A stretch of DNA of 64,000 nucleotides from positions 15,793,001 to 15,857,000 of the forward strand of contig CM072806.1 in the NCBI GenBank assembly GCA_037013495.1. Direction: 5' to 3'. The position numbers were made by a program, and so were the translations under genes. The stretch is from Hippophae tibetana. Lineage: Eukaryota > Streptophyta > Magnoliopsida > Rosales > Elaeagnaceae. Under the pieces are notes generated by a model. The model had not been told where the DNA came from, searched no databases, and saw only the letters and a list, made by a program, of their open reading frames with translations. How positions within the stretch are numbered: position 1 is the stretch's first letter; each line of letters begins with the position of its first letter. Below are positions 24,101 through 33,377 of this stretch, one piece after another.

Positions 24101-26945
24101 ATAGGTTTCCTGAAGAGAGTACACTTCATCACTTTTAACATCAGCTCAATGTGTAGACTTGGTACACACTTCACTAGTATGAGAAGCCATTAAAGTAGAA
24201 CAACTCAACGTACCAACTTCAAAACTTAAAGACCTTTCCTTAATCCCACTGTAAAAGTCATTACCGTACTTTCTTTTCAGATAGTCCCAAGCTTGTTTTG
24301 AACCTTTGAATGAGGATAAACAATTAGCTTTAGTAGACGAAATTGCTCCCAGAATAGCATACAAACCCTTGTAATTTTGTTAAAAGAGCTCCTCTTCATT
24401 CCAAGTATTAAAACGTTTTAGCTCCATTGGGCCATGTTGAAGAGTTTGATAAGAAAATTTTCATCCATTCTCAATTAAGGACCAAACATATCGTAATACA
24501 ATCTTTTATAAGAGCACATTTGAGATCTTCATTAAGCATAACAAATGCCATTGTATTGGGAGGTTTACAGACAACTCTTCTTTAATCAATAGTCATTCTA
24601 ACTTAACTGATGAAAAATACAAGCAAGAGGAAAAGAAGAATCAACACCGGAGTGATTAAGCCCAATAGGGTATATCTGCTTTGATACCAACTGAAATTCC
24701 GATACTTGGTGTCCAACCAAGAGGTAAGTGATACAAAAACCTCATGGACTCAATAACTCCCCATGGTGTAGAAACAAATACAACAACAATAATTCAACAA
24801 ATAAATAGGAAGAAGATAATAGCTTGATAATGACAAAGCAAACAAGTCAGGAAAGCAGTAAAGAAAGAAAATGCTTTCTAATTATAATCAATATCTCCCA
24901 TGTGTGAACATATTTGGTATTTACTCTGATTGTATTAACAACACATACGAGCATACAAAACACAACAATATAACATGATAGACTCACATAAAAGGACACT
25001 AACCGACAACAAATAATTCATTATAAGAAATAAATCAGCAATTCTCAACTAAAGAAATATAAACCTATACTTCTACCATACAGAGCACCACACACAACTG
25101 TGTTTAAGCTACCTCCATTACTGTCACTATAGCAACACGATCCAAGTAGATCATACTCTCCTTCAAAGCTCCACCACAACATGAAGTGGCACAATTACCA
25201 ACAACTCATATAGAAAACAACCTAGGGTATAAAAATTCCTATGCACGTGTACTTAGATACAACTATGTCGTGGTGTTTAATCCATTTTCAATTAAATTCA
25301 CACAAAAAGAAGTTTTTTAGAAAAGGGTCAATTACAAATACCTCTCAAGATTTTTTGAAATAGCAAAAAGTCCCTATAGGTTTAAAAAATAACAAATAAC
25401 AACTATATCCCTTGTCATTATTTTTTAATTCTTCAAATGAGGTATTTGCAATAAAATCAATAAAAATTATGAAATTTAAGGAAGAATATTGTAATAAAAC
25501 AATACTACAAAGGATGCAATACCTTATTTTTTAAACTTCAATGGTGCTTTTATAGTTTAAAAAAAAATCAATGGGTTATGTAGTAATTTTCCCATTTAGA
25601 AAATTACTCCATGTATCTCTGATATGGAGCCACACTCAACGTCACTATTACAGAACTAGAAAATCACTTTTTACAAAACTTCAAGTTTTCAAATTGCAAG
25701 AGTTTTCTCACATTTTCTAAATAATTCATAACACACAAAATGATAGGGTATTTATAGAAAAAAATTTAGCTTTCGCGTGTCTCATTGCAACCTCGTTGAG
25801 CTCTCATTGATCCCCTTGGCGAACTTTCGCTGACTTCCTTGGTGAGGGAAATAGTCGCCCTCGACGAGAGTAATGGCCATAATTTCTTGCTAACCACTTG
25901 ACGAGCTATCACTCATAACTCTGCAAGCACCTCGGCCAGCTCACAAAACTAGCCTTTTTTTGTTTGAAAAGTGATAAGTTTTTCAAAAATACTTGCAAAA
26001 TAACAACGCAAACACACAACCTAAACATGCTAATTATATGTTCCAAATCCTCACGTAATGTGTGTAATATGCAAACATACGCAGTGTAATGAGTGAAATA
26101 TTGAACCGTTAGTAATTGACTTTACATAGAGAATGACAAATATATTAAGTAAAAATACAGATCTCGTGTTTTGTACTCCCATTACAACACCAAAACAATA
26201 GCCATTATCAATTCTGTTAACAAAGTTTAATTAAATCACTCGCGCCATCAATTTTGTTAATGGAGTCAATTAAATGACACATGTGCCATTAATTTTGTTA
26301 ATGAAATTGACGTAAAAGTGTATATATGCAACATGAAACAATACGTTGGGACATATTTTTAAGGATTGGAAGGTTCGTTTTGGGGACAAAATCACAGTTC
26401 GCACTTTGGTTATTGTTCAAGTACATCTTAAAAACATCTCATCATTGTGGTACTCGGCAGCAGTATCATTTGCTTCATATTCCACTGCAGTGTTTAATTT
26501 GCGAGTTCTCTATTTCACACTACTTTTGGGTTTTTCGAACCCAGTTCTTTTACAACTCTGTTTCTTTCTCCTCATGTTGGGAACTTGTTTGGTTAATTTT
26601 TTGGTTTATGGTGCACTTTGGTGATTTGATTTTATTCTTTTGAATTGTTATTTATGTGTTTCCTTCATTCCTATCTGAAATGTTTTGCAGTTGGCATGAC
26701 AAGGCAATGTTATTCGAACAATATCACTGGAAAAAGGCTTTAAAGAAAGGACAGCCTTATAAGTTCAAGGTATAATGTTTTGCTGCTTCATCTTATGATC
26801 TGAACACTTGGAACTTTTCTGGTTTACTTTTATGCTATTTGGTTCTCATAGCAATTTTTTTTCATTATGGTTGCAGTGGAATGAGTACATGGACAAAGAT
26901 CTCCGTGACTCGTACTATTTCAACTGGCCTGTTTATTTCCCTTAG
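21132..26945 (+). CDS. Small mitochondrial complex I subunit-like protein, three exons
   Basis: Exons are 21132-21283, 26691-26769 and 26877-26945 (stop TAG), giving 99 residues. Every boundary fits the GT-AG rule and the phases match: exon 1 ends two bases into an Asn codon that exon 2 completes, and exon 2 ends on a codon boundary. The protein starts MEKYFGNAYRGDPGVPH and has one hydrophobic stretch at about residues 26-44. Exon 2 encodes WHDKAMLFEQYHWKKA, and the end is RDSYYFNWPVYFP. From memory this matches a conserved, plant-specific family of about 100 residues assigned to the membrane arm of mitochondrial NADH dehydrogenase (an Arabidopsis At1g67785-like protein). The complex I role is recalled, not shown by the sequence. 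The start is the first ATG giving the conserved N-terminus. No disabling change is seen. Intron 1 is unusually long (5,407 bp) and filled with transposons; intron 2 is 107 bp. Confidence 0.75.
21690..21796 (-). repeat. Dispersed repeat arm, inverted copy of 26325-26400
   Basis: On the - strand, about 70 bases starting TGCAACACAAAACAATAC and containing TGGGACATAT match 26325-26400 on the + strand. The two lie outside opposite ends of the intron Copia element. They look like two copies of one small non-autonomous element. Confidence 0.45.
22773..23171. mobile_element. Non-autonomous DNA transposon (GGGGTGGCAA-type termini)
   Basis: The element begins GGGGTGGCAA and ends TTTTTCACTCT, imperfect terminal inverted repeats. 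It is flanked on both sides by TAATTA (22767-22772 and 23172-23177), a likely target-site duplication. The interior repeats words such as GACACGA, ACACGAT and GACCCAT, typical of a common plant family with AGGGGTGGCAA ends. It has no transposase and sits inside the Copia remnant, so it inserted later. Confidence 0.6.
24696..26175 (-). repeat. 5' LTR of the intron Copia element
   Basis: Its outer end on the - strand is TACAAAACACG. The counterparts at 34380 and 44994 begin TGCAAAACAC. Similarity to 44994-46088 runs along most of its length, interrupted by a 270-bp small transposon. Its inner end abuts the primer-binding site. Confidence 0.65.
25325..25594. mobile_element. 270-bp MITE with 9-bp target-site duplication, inside an LTR
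   Basis: The termini are GGGTCAATTAC at the left and the complement of GGGAAAATTAC at the right. The element is bounded by TTTAGAAAA on both sides (25316-25324 and 25595-25603). The related LTR at about 45510 has only one copy of this site and no insert. A 9-bp duplication suggests a Mutator-like family, although an 8-10 bp reading is possible. It has no coding capacity. Confidence 0.65.
26195..26420 (+). repeat. Small repeat element in intron 1 with three related sub-repeats
   Basis: Three related units at about 26207, 26248 and 26288 read TCAATTxTGTTAA or TTAATTTTGTTAATG, each followed by a GTCAATTAAAT- or GACGT-like phrase. After them, 26325-26400 is the inverted partner of 21690-21796. 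This looks like a non-autonomous element, but its exact ends are unclear. Confidence 0.4.
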
Positions 26946-28229
26946 GTTCTTTGGATGCATAAACATTTCTTCCTATATTGTATGACTGTGAATTTCGAGA
27001 CCAATGTGGCCTTTATTTTATCTGAGTTATAATTTGTATTTCCTGAGACGAAACCTTTATGTACAGGTTCATCTGTATCTCAATGCTTGAGAGAACTTGT
27101 TGGTCCAAACTCATCTGGTAGCATTTAAATTTGGGACGGGCTTGGCATGGCACAGTAGTTGAACGAAACTTGACAGCCCATTTGTATCCCATTTGTTCAT
27201 TTTTCTTCTTTCTAAAATGAAAGGATCAAAAAGTTCTAAATTGAGAGTTGCTTGACAGGGTCTGAAATTTTCAGTCTTTCTGTTTTATGTATAGGCAAAC
27301 GAATCAGGCCCTTTGACATTTGCATCTTGAGAAACTGAAAGAAATCTCTTGGATGCTGTAGGTTAACTACAAAAAATGAGAAAAAACATTATAAATTGAA
27401 AGAATTAGTGTTTGGATCTATAGAAAATAAAAGAAATTTTTTGGAAGATTGCAAGAAATCTGAAAATTGTTTTTGGGTGTTATTATATAGAATTTTGATT
27501 CCGTCGAGTTATAATCAATAATATATTAGATTGTGATTGAAATTTAAAGTTCAGATTTGATGGGTGTACCATGTCTGGCAAAAATGCTGGCATTTTTATA
27601 CTGTAATCATATTAATTTTGGATCTAAGTTAATGGAGTTCTCATAGATTTTCTTGGTTCCCTGTTTGGTTGCTTAGAAAGGACCTTTCTTTTCTTCTTTA
27701 AAATACAATTAATTATTAGGTTAAACTCACAACCCTTAATTCTCATTTCCATTCTTATCACCCGTTAATGATTTCATTAGAATTTAAGTAACCGATGACC
27801 TAACCAAAGGTGATGTAATATGTTTCGTCTACAAAATTATATGATTAATTTAATTGGAATATGATGAGAGAGTCCTCTTATCTTACATTTACATCTATGT
27901 TAGCATATATGGAGGCGAAAATGACTTGTAACAGAGGGTTATGAAAGAAGTTTTTTTTCTTTTTAAGCTCACAGTATGACATCATTTTTGGGGTTGGAAT
28001 TATACGTTTGTCCTCGCTATACAATTAGGACGACGAGTGGATATTCATCCAATTCTTTACGGTGATGAACCAAACAGAGACGATAACTCTATGATTTTAA
28101 GGGAAAGGTCGGTCCTTATCTACTTAAAATCAAGCACCATCTGAGAAGATCCCATAAGTCCTAAAATAGGATGAAACCCCTTTTCAATTAGAAATTAGAA
28201 TATAAAGAATTTTTTTTAATATACTATTT
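26946..28229. other. 3' untranslated region and intergenic DNA after the complex I-like gene
   Basis: The first 300-400 bases after the stop at 26943-26945 should be the 3' untranslated region. No second gene, RNA gene or recognisable transposon was found in the remainder. Confidence 0.4.
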
Positions 28230-28308
28230 GTAAAGGCGTTCAAAAATCACTCTTTGGCCTTTAGACTCGCTTCAGTGACTTCGCCTTTTAAATGACAAGG
28301 GGGTGAGA

Positions 28309-28367
28309 TGAGGTGTAGTGCAGTCTGGTAAGCGCATCTGTTTTGGGTACAGAGGGTCATAGGTTCG
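28309..28367 (+). pseudogene. trnP: Truncated mitochondrial tRNA-Pro (TGG)
   Basis: The 5' part of plant mitochondrial trnP is clear: GAGGTGTAGTGCAGTCTGG, then an anticodon arm with TTTTGGGTA, then the start of the T arm, GGTTCG. The remainder of the T arm and the acceptor 3' strand are missing and unrelated sequence follows. It cannot make a tRNA. The break could be original to a rearranged mitochondrial genome or could have occurred in the nucleus. Confidence 0.75.
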
Positions 28368-28501
28368 GAAAGAGACAATGAAGAAGAAACTTGTTAATCT
28401 ACTATCCATTTTTACGATTGTTAGATTATTGAAATTTCTTTTTGTTTTGATTCTTTCCTTTCTTAAAGGACTACTAATCAATACCACCGTGATGATCTTT
28501 A

Positions 28502-28939
28502 GTGGTTTTCTTTTGCATTTTGATTTCTTTCTATCTACAATGGACGGATTTCCTCTTTCTATCGGAAGCGGTGTCGGCCCTTCGAACCGGCCACTTATGG
28601 ATCTCAATAGTACCCCCACAGGAAGAAGAAGAGGTTTCGGATCCCATAGATGTATACCAGGAAAAGGATCCGGCTAATATTCAAAAAATTGGGGATGCCC
28701 AACTCTACGAAAGGATTTCTGAAAAGGAGAATGCCATACGCAGAGTTGTGGAAGACATGATAAGAAAAGAGATCTCCAAACAGGGTCGCTCGGATTTCGA
28801 TTTCTACAACCTGGACCAGTTTGGGGGCAAGGTCATCAGCGAGCATGCGAGGCGCTTTGCTCCTGAGAACTTGAGGCAGAAGCATAAATCACTTGCTTGG
28901 CTGTTAACCCAACTTTACCAAGATGATGAGGCCCACTGA
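28502..28939 (+). pseudogene. Unnamed mitochondrial-type ORF (NUMT copy), probably frameshifted
   Basis: The open part encodes 145 residues. From about residue 36 it reads PPQEEEEVSDPIDVYQ, then a charged helical stretch (YERISEKENAIRRVVEDMI), then an end with SLAWLLTQLYQDDEAH. I recall similar hypothetical ORFs in plant mitochondrial genomes but cannot name a gene or function. The natural N-terminus probably lies in another frame: 28541-28610 reads MDGFPLSIGSG and then MDLNSTP, and the frames meet at a C run near 28611-28617, as if a small length change occurred there. It lies directly downstream of the broken trnP and about 190 bases upstream of nad3. Confidence 0.5.
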
Positions 28940-29130
28940 AGCCGGAAAAGTCTCTAAGTTTTACAAAAAAAAAAATAATGGGTTCGCAATGCTAAGTAGA
29001 CATGAACTTCTATTGATATCGTGTCGCCCCCGTTTTTTAGTTAAAAAGGGTTGCAGATGGACTCTTCTTTCTTTTTTCCCAGTATGCTGCTTCGCGAGCA
29101 AAGAGCGAAAGAACCAAGTGGGCTGTGGTG

Positions 29131-29487
29131 ATGTCAGAATTTTCACCTATTTGTATCTATTTAGTGATCAGTCCGCTAGTTTCTTTGATCCCACTCGATG
29201 TTCCTTTTCCATTTACTTCCAATAGTTCAACCTATCCAGAAAAATTTTCGGCCTACGAATGTGGTTTCGATCCTTTCGGTGATGCAAGAAGTCGTTTGGA
29301 TATACGATTTTATCTTGTTTCAATTTTATTTATTATCCTTGATCCGAAAGTAACATTTTCCTTTCCTTGGGCAGTACCTCTCAACAAGATTGATCTGTTT
29401 GGATTTTGGTCCATGATGGCCTTTTTATTGATTTTGATGATTGGATCTCTTTATGAATGGAAAAGGGGTGCTTCGGATCGGGAGTAA
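29131..29487 (+). pseudogene. nad3: NADH dehydrogenase subunit 3, nuclear copy of the mitochondrial gene
   Basis: The frame encodes 118 residues, the normal plant length, from MSEFSPICIYLV to WKRGASDRE. The conserved AYECGFDPFGDARSR loop is intact. NAD3 is a membrane-arm core subunit of complex I. The frame is open, but it carries genomic, unedited residues where the edited mitochondrial protein differs (for example ISPLV, AVPLN and GASDRE, against edited ISLLV, AVSLN and GALDWE). It also has substitutions that all look like C-to-T or G-to-A changes (for example Gly to Asp at LDVPF). The start is the ATG at 29131, matching the family start. Without mitochondrial editing the nuclear copy would not give a normal protein. 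Confidence 0.85.
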
Positions 29488-29536
29488 TCTATAGTGATAG
29501 GGCAAAAATAGGGGATAAAAAACAAAGGAAAGAGCA

Positions 29537-29914
29537 ATGCCTACATTAAATCAATTGATTCGTCATGGTAGAGAAGAAAAACGGCGCACGGACCGTACTC
29601 GAGCTTCGGATCACTGTCCCTAGAAGCAAGGAGTATGCCCGCGTGTTTCAACGAGAACACTGAAAAAACCTAATTCAGCTCCACGTAAGATAGCCAAAGT
29701 ACGGTTGAGCAATCGACATGATATATTTGCTCACATTCCGGGCGAATGTCATAATTTGTAGGAAAATTCTATGGTCTTAATAAGAGGAGGTAGAGTGAAA
29801 GATTTTCCAGGTGTGAAATCCCATTGTATTCGAGGAGTCAAAGATTTGCTGGGAATTCCGGATCGAAGAAGAGCCAGATCCAAATATGGTGCGGAAAAAC
29901 CCAAATCGAGATGA
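29537..29914 (+). pseudogene. rps12: Mitochondrial ribosomal protein S12, broken nuclear copy
   Basis: The full 125-codon span is collinear with plant mitochondrial rps12, from [17 protein letters not shown] to GAEKPKSR, starting 49 bases after the nad3 stop, the usual mitochondrial spacing. Two in-frame TAG codons interrupt it, one at codon 29 (29621-29623) and one at the Gln codon of the GHNLQE region. Both are explained by C-to-T change at a CAG codon. Unedited codons also remain (for example [11 protein letters not shown] with proline where editing gives leucine). It encodes no usable protein. S12 would normally shape the decoding centre of the mitochondrial small subunit. Confidence 0.88.
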
Positions 29915-30286
29915 ATGGAATATGCCTCTGGAACTTGTTTTTCTCGGTCAGTCGAGGTATTCATTGAAAAGTCTCAATGCTATCTTCGAAAGTCTTGAGA
30001 GCGAGGGCCGCAATAGCCCCGCTCTTTTGTTGAGAAAAGAAATTGGAGATACCCTTTGGGCGGACGCTAGCACCCTTCTTTGTTTAGGAGGGGTCGCCCT
30101 ATACAGGTCCACGGTTTTCTAAGCACTTTGATTGCTTTTTATGAAGTAGCCCTCTTTACTTTGTGCATCTTTCTTTCTCTCATGCTTTCCGTTGGTCAAC
30201 AACCAACCACAGCTCTCTATAGTTCTTCACTACTCGTATAGGCTTGACAGATTTAACTGGAGGGAATCATTTTTTCTCAATCAAGA
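29915..30286. other. Mitochondrial spacer between rps12 and atp8
   Basis: GC content and style remain mitochondrial. It contains no recognisable gene. In several plants an additional ORF lies between rps12 and atp8; it is not evident here. Confidence 0.4.
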
Positions 30287-30766
30287 ATGCCTCAACTGGA
30301 TAAATTCACTTATTTCACACAATTCTTCTGGTCATGCCTTTTCCTCTTTACTTTCTATATTCCCATATGCAATGATGGAGATGGAGTACTTGGGATCAGC
30401 ATAATTCTAAAATTACGAAACCAACTGGTTTCACGCCGGGGGAATAACATCCGAAGCAACAACCCCAACAGTTTGGAAGATATCTTGAGAAAAGGTTTTA
30501 GCACCGGTGTATCCTATATGTACTCTAGTTTATTCGAAGTATCCCAATGGTGTAACGTCGTCGACTTTTTTGGAAAGAGGAAGAAAAGAACTTTGATCTC
30601 TTATTTCGGAGAAATAAGTGGCTCACGTGGAATGGAAAGAAACATATTCTATTTGATCTCGAAGTCCTCATATAGCACTTCTTCCAATCCTGGATGGGGG
30701 ATCACTTGCAGGAATGACATAATGCTAATCCATGTTCCACACTGCCAAGGAAGCATCGTTTTTTAA
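30287..30766 (+). pseudogene. atp8: ATP synthase subunit 8 (orfB), nuclear copy with open frame
   Basis: A 159-residue open frame matches plant mitochondrial ATP8 along its length. It starts [15 protein letters not shown], has a hydrophobic first 30 residues (the membrane segment), then [19 protein letters not shown] and [19 protein letters not shown], and ends [16 protein letters not shown]. The length matches the family. ATP8 is part of the peripheral stalk and membrane sector of mitochondrial ATP synthase. The frame is open but has unedited codons (SCLF and YIPIC, where I recall edited forms differ) and sits in a decaying NUMT, so it is probably silent. I label it a pseudogene on context, not on a stop codon. 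Confidence 0.8.
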
Positions 30767-31490
30767 TCTTTTTTGTCTTAAAATAGGTTTGATTTGCTTC
30801 ACCTATGAGAATTTCTACCAATTATTCTTTTCACAAAGTCCTCCACCTTTTCATACTTTTGGAGAACTTCCTGCTATCAAGGAGACGGAAAGCTATATGG
30901 GGATTACTGCCTTAGCCCAACCCTATCATCATAATAAGGGTCTTGGCCTATTATGGGGTCATGATAAAACTATTTGTGTTGAATTCGTACTATTTGGGGT
31001 TTATCTCCTTGTATACACCCTGATCTTTCTTTTCTTCCCCGAGGCCGAGGAAGAGTATGCGCTAAAAATTCTACTAATTAGCGTGGAGCTTCGCGCTTTT
31101 TTACCATTCTTTGGCGGGGCAAAAAGAACCGTCCTTTTTTTCCTTTTGGATTAGTTCCTTTTATCAATGTATCTATCTCAACAAAACGGATAAGGCATTG
31201 ATCCTTAGGGGTTTGTTTTTTACTCCTTTCTACTTACCGGCATTCAGACTCTTCTTATTGGTACGAATTGTTGTATTACCTGAGTGGGACTTCGTCCTAT
31301 TTATGCAACTAACTTTCCTTATGGATTGCAAAGGATTCGTACCCATCTTGGATTCTCGTTATATATATAATTCTTATCGTTATATTAATATGGATTCCGA
31401 TGGACACTATATTAATAGGGGAATACATATTATGCCCTCTCTCTCGGGCTTTAGGCATTTTTTTTAGCGAAAAGTGGTAAAGATCACCTT
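30767..31490 (+). other. Mitochondrial-looking DNA with unassigned open frames
   Basis: Two overlapping open frames (30732-31154 and 31111-31467) read as short hydrophobic segments with no family I recognise. The first includes TFGELPAIKETESYMG and GLLWGHDKTICVEF, followed by a hydrophobic stretch and an acidic EAEEEYA. Base composition is like the rest of the NUMT. It could be mitochondrial intergenic DNA, a piece of a chimeric mitochondrial ORF, or a diverged gene fragment. Confidence 0.4.
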
Positions 31491-32214
31491 GTTACTTATA
31501 TCTTGTATTTCATAAATAATGTGATGCTCTTATCTATAGGCTGTGTTAAGCATGCTTCTTTGATAGAAAACAAACTCTTTTTCCATGACAACAGTAGTGA
31601 CTATAAAGGGCGGGGCGGTAAGCTCTCTATCAACAACGGGGCTGTTCTCCTTTGTCAACTCCTTGTTTGTATCGTTGCCAAAGTCAACCGAGCCTAACCA
31701 AAGCGTCACAACCATCAAGGAAGCCAAATCAAACAAAAGTAGTAGAAGTATAAAATCATGGAGAGACAATGGACGATGACGAAGCCAAGTAGGAGCGACG
31801 AGGTATTAGATGCGAATCAACAACTCAAGATGGACGACCAAAAGCCCAACAGAAGCGAACCCGATGTTTTTTTGGCCAAATCTACTTCACTACACCATCA
31901 ATCAGAATATTCTGGAGCTTCAAAACCTGCGATCTCTACAATCTCAATCTCAAGTCTCAACTTTGGTTTTTTTTTTTTTTTTAATTCTCGGTTCCTATAT
32001 AAATGTTCAATGCAGTTTACATTCTCACCAGATCAAAGAGCAAATGATGTTCAACCAATACTACAAAGAATTGGATTCTGTTGAAAAACAGCATCACATG
32101 GTAAACATTTGAAGCAGAAGCTCTAAGAGTCTCAAGCTGAGGAAGGTGATGTGGGTTTTGGTGATGGTGGCGAAAACAACGGTGGATGTGATGGGAACGA
32201 AGGTTTTGCGAGGA
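31491..32214. other. Unassigned GC-richer segment after the NUMT
   Basis: Several short frames are open on both strands (for example 31585-31779 on + and 31530-31769 on -), but none matches a family I know. A T17-18 run at about 31965 followed by TGCAG resembles a polypyrimidine tract and splice acceptor, so a fragment of a spliced nuclear gene is possible. It could also be the end of the organellar insertion. Confidence 0.3.
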
Positions 32215-32600
32215 AGGATTTATAACATGTTATATTACATGTTACATCACGTTTGTTTAGGTAACAAGTCACAAGTGGTTTTTTTTTAACTATCCTAAAA
32301 TCTTTAAATTTTTATAGATGTTATATTATTTTTATATTTGAATGTAATATTTTATATTATTTTTATTTTTAAATATAACATATTATATTATATCAATTCT
32401 ATTTTTAAATATAATATGTTACATTATTTTTTTTATTTTAAATAATCACTTTTTTTTAATTACTATAAAATCGTTAAATTTTTATATATAATATATTATA
32501 TCATTTATATGAATGTAAAGTTTTATATTATTTTTATTTTTAAATATAACATGTTATCTCAAATTTAATTCGTGGTAACATGTTAATCACCTTTGGTTAA
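32215..32600. repeat. AT-rich duplicated unit with ACATGTTA words, MITE-like
   Basis: A unit starting TTAACTATCCTAAAATC at 32286 recurs at about 32457 as TTAATTACTATAAAATCG, a period of about 170 bp. The block is framed by CATGTTA/TAACATG words near 32225-32250 and 32547-32585. It looks like an internally duplicated small element. No transposase is present. Confidence 0.4.
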
Positions 32601-33377
32601 GCAGTGAGTGGTTTATTTGTAGCTATGGTAAAATCGCTGGTCGGAATGGGAAGGGAAATTGCATTAACGAAGGATTTGAGATTTTAGATGGGAGGATAGC
32701 TTCATAAAATACAATTTAATATTAATATTAAATTGAAAATTTTATTTCTTATTTTTATTAGTTTAAAAAAATAAAGAAACAAAATTAAATATGTGCTACT
32801 TAAGCCATTCGTGGCATGTGGAGATCTTAAGGTATAAGAATTTTTTATCCAGTCTGAACATACGGATTGACTAAGTTGTCTATGATCATTCCTGGCACTT
32901 TATTTACTTTGTGCCAATGCAGAAATGAGAAATTATCTGAGCTAAACAAGAAAAAGTAATGATGAAATAGTTATTATTAATTTTTTGTCTGTCGAACGAG
33001 AAAATAGTTATATATTTTTTTTGTTCTTTATAAATCAAGCCATTGGTTTGAACTGTTTTAACACTTAGATGTTTACTCAGGCTCTTGCGTCACTCCTGTG
33101 TATTAAAATCTTTTCTTGTTACTTTGGTCGGGAGAAATATAAAAAAAAATATTATTAATTATTGTTGAGGGATTTGTTATCCAATCACTTGAGTGACGTT
33201 AGAAACAAAATAAAAATAAAAATCCTTACTTAAAAGCTGACGTAGATGAGTCAATTCTTCTAACAGTTGACCGCTGTATCACTGAGCCATTGATTAATTA
33301 TGAATTCAAATGTGCCAAGTCGAGAAACTCAGCGTCATTATTTTTGAACAACTTGGAGTCAGACCTTCTTTTCGCTA
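32601..33377. other. Intergenic DNA, nothing recognised
   Basis: AT-rich sequence without a supported gene or repeat. Confidence 0.4.

Larger units (their letters stand above)
21797..26175 (-). mobile_element. Degraded Copia element inside intron 1, antisense to the host gene
   Basis: Reading on the - strand: a 5' LTR at 26175-24696, a methionine-tRNA-type primer site near 24690 (TTGGTATCAAAGCAG), gag remnants at about 24600-23267 (including KANCLSSFKGSKQAWDYLK), an integrase pre-domain remnant at 22464-22140 (ELWHQRLDHDNYKMLKKL), and a partial 3' LTR ending at 21797. The partial 3' LTR (21797-22085) matches 24690-24985. Reverse transcriptase is not recognisable. It is an old, broken copy of the same LTR family as 34380 and 44994, and it carries two small DNA transposons. 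Confidence 0.7.
28230..31490 (+). other. Nuclear insertion of plant mitochondrial DNA (NUMT)
   Basis: The block is clearly richer in GC than its flanks and carries mitochondrial genes in the order trnP (partial), an unnamed ORF, nad3, rps12, atp8. The tight nad3-rps12 pair with atp8 downstream is a known plant mitochondrial arrangement. The genes keep C where plant mitochondrial transcripts are edited to U, so the block entered as DNA and not as edited RNA. rps12 contains two stop codons, so this is a decayed nuclear copy and not a mitochondrial contig. The left end lies at about 28230-28300, and the right end is uncertain (31490-31770). Confidence 0.8.

Noticed and set aside
26326-26643. 105-codon and 92-codon overlapping open frames in intron 1
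   Set aside because: They lie between a repeat and the exon 2 acceptor, overlap in two frames, are T-rich and hydrophobic, and match nothing. They are ordinary intron sequence.
28378-28677. 99-codon frame upstream of and overlapping the mitochondrial ORF as a separate gene
   Set aside because: Its second half is best read as the displaced start of the downstream ORF, and its first half has no family match.
30287-30766. atp8 as a functional nuclear-transferred gene
   Set aside because: It has no added targeting sequence or intron, sits in a block with broken rps12 and truncated trnP, and keeps unedited codons.
31758-32112. Possible first exons of a nuclear gene similar to ABL-interactor proteins
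   Set aside because: Only a short LQNLRSxLxSQ phrase is suggestive. The remaining family residues are missing and the splice sites are weak.
33260-33300. Possible antisense tRNA end (words like TATCACTGAGCC)
   Set aside because: Only a dozen bases resemble a tRNA D arm. No anticodon or T arm could be placed.
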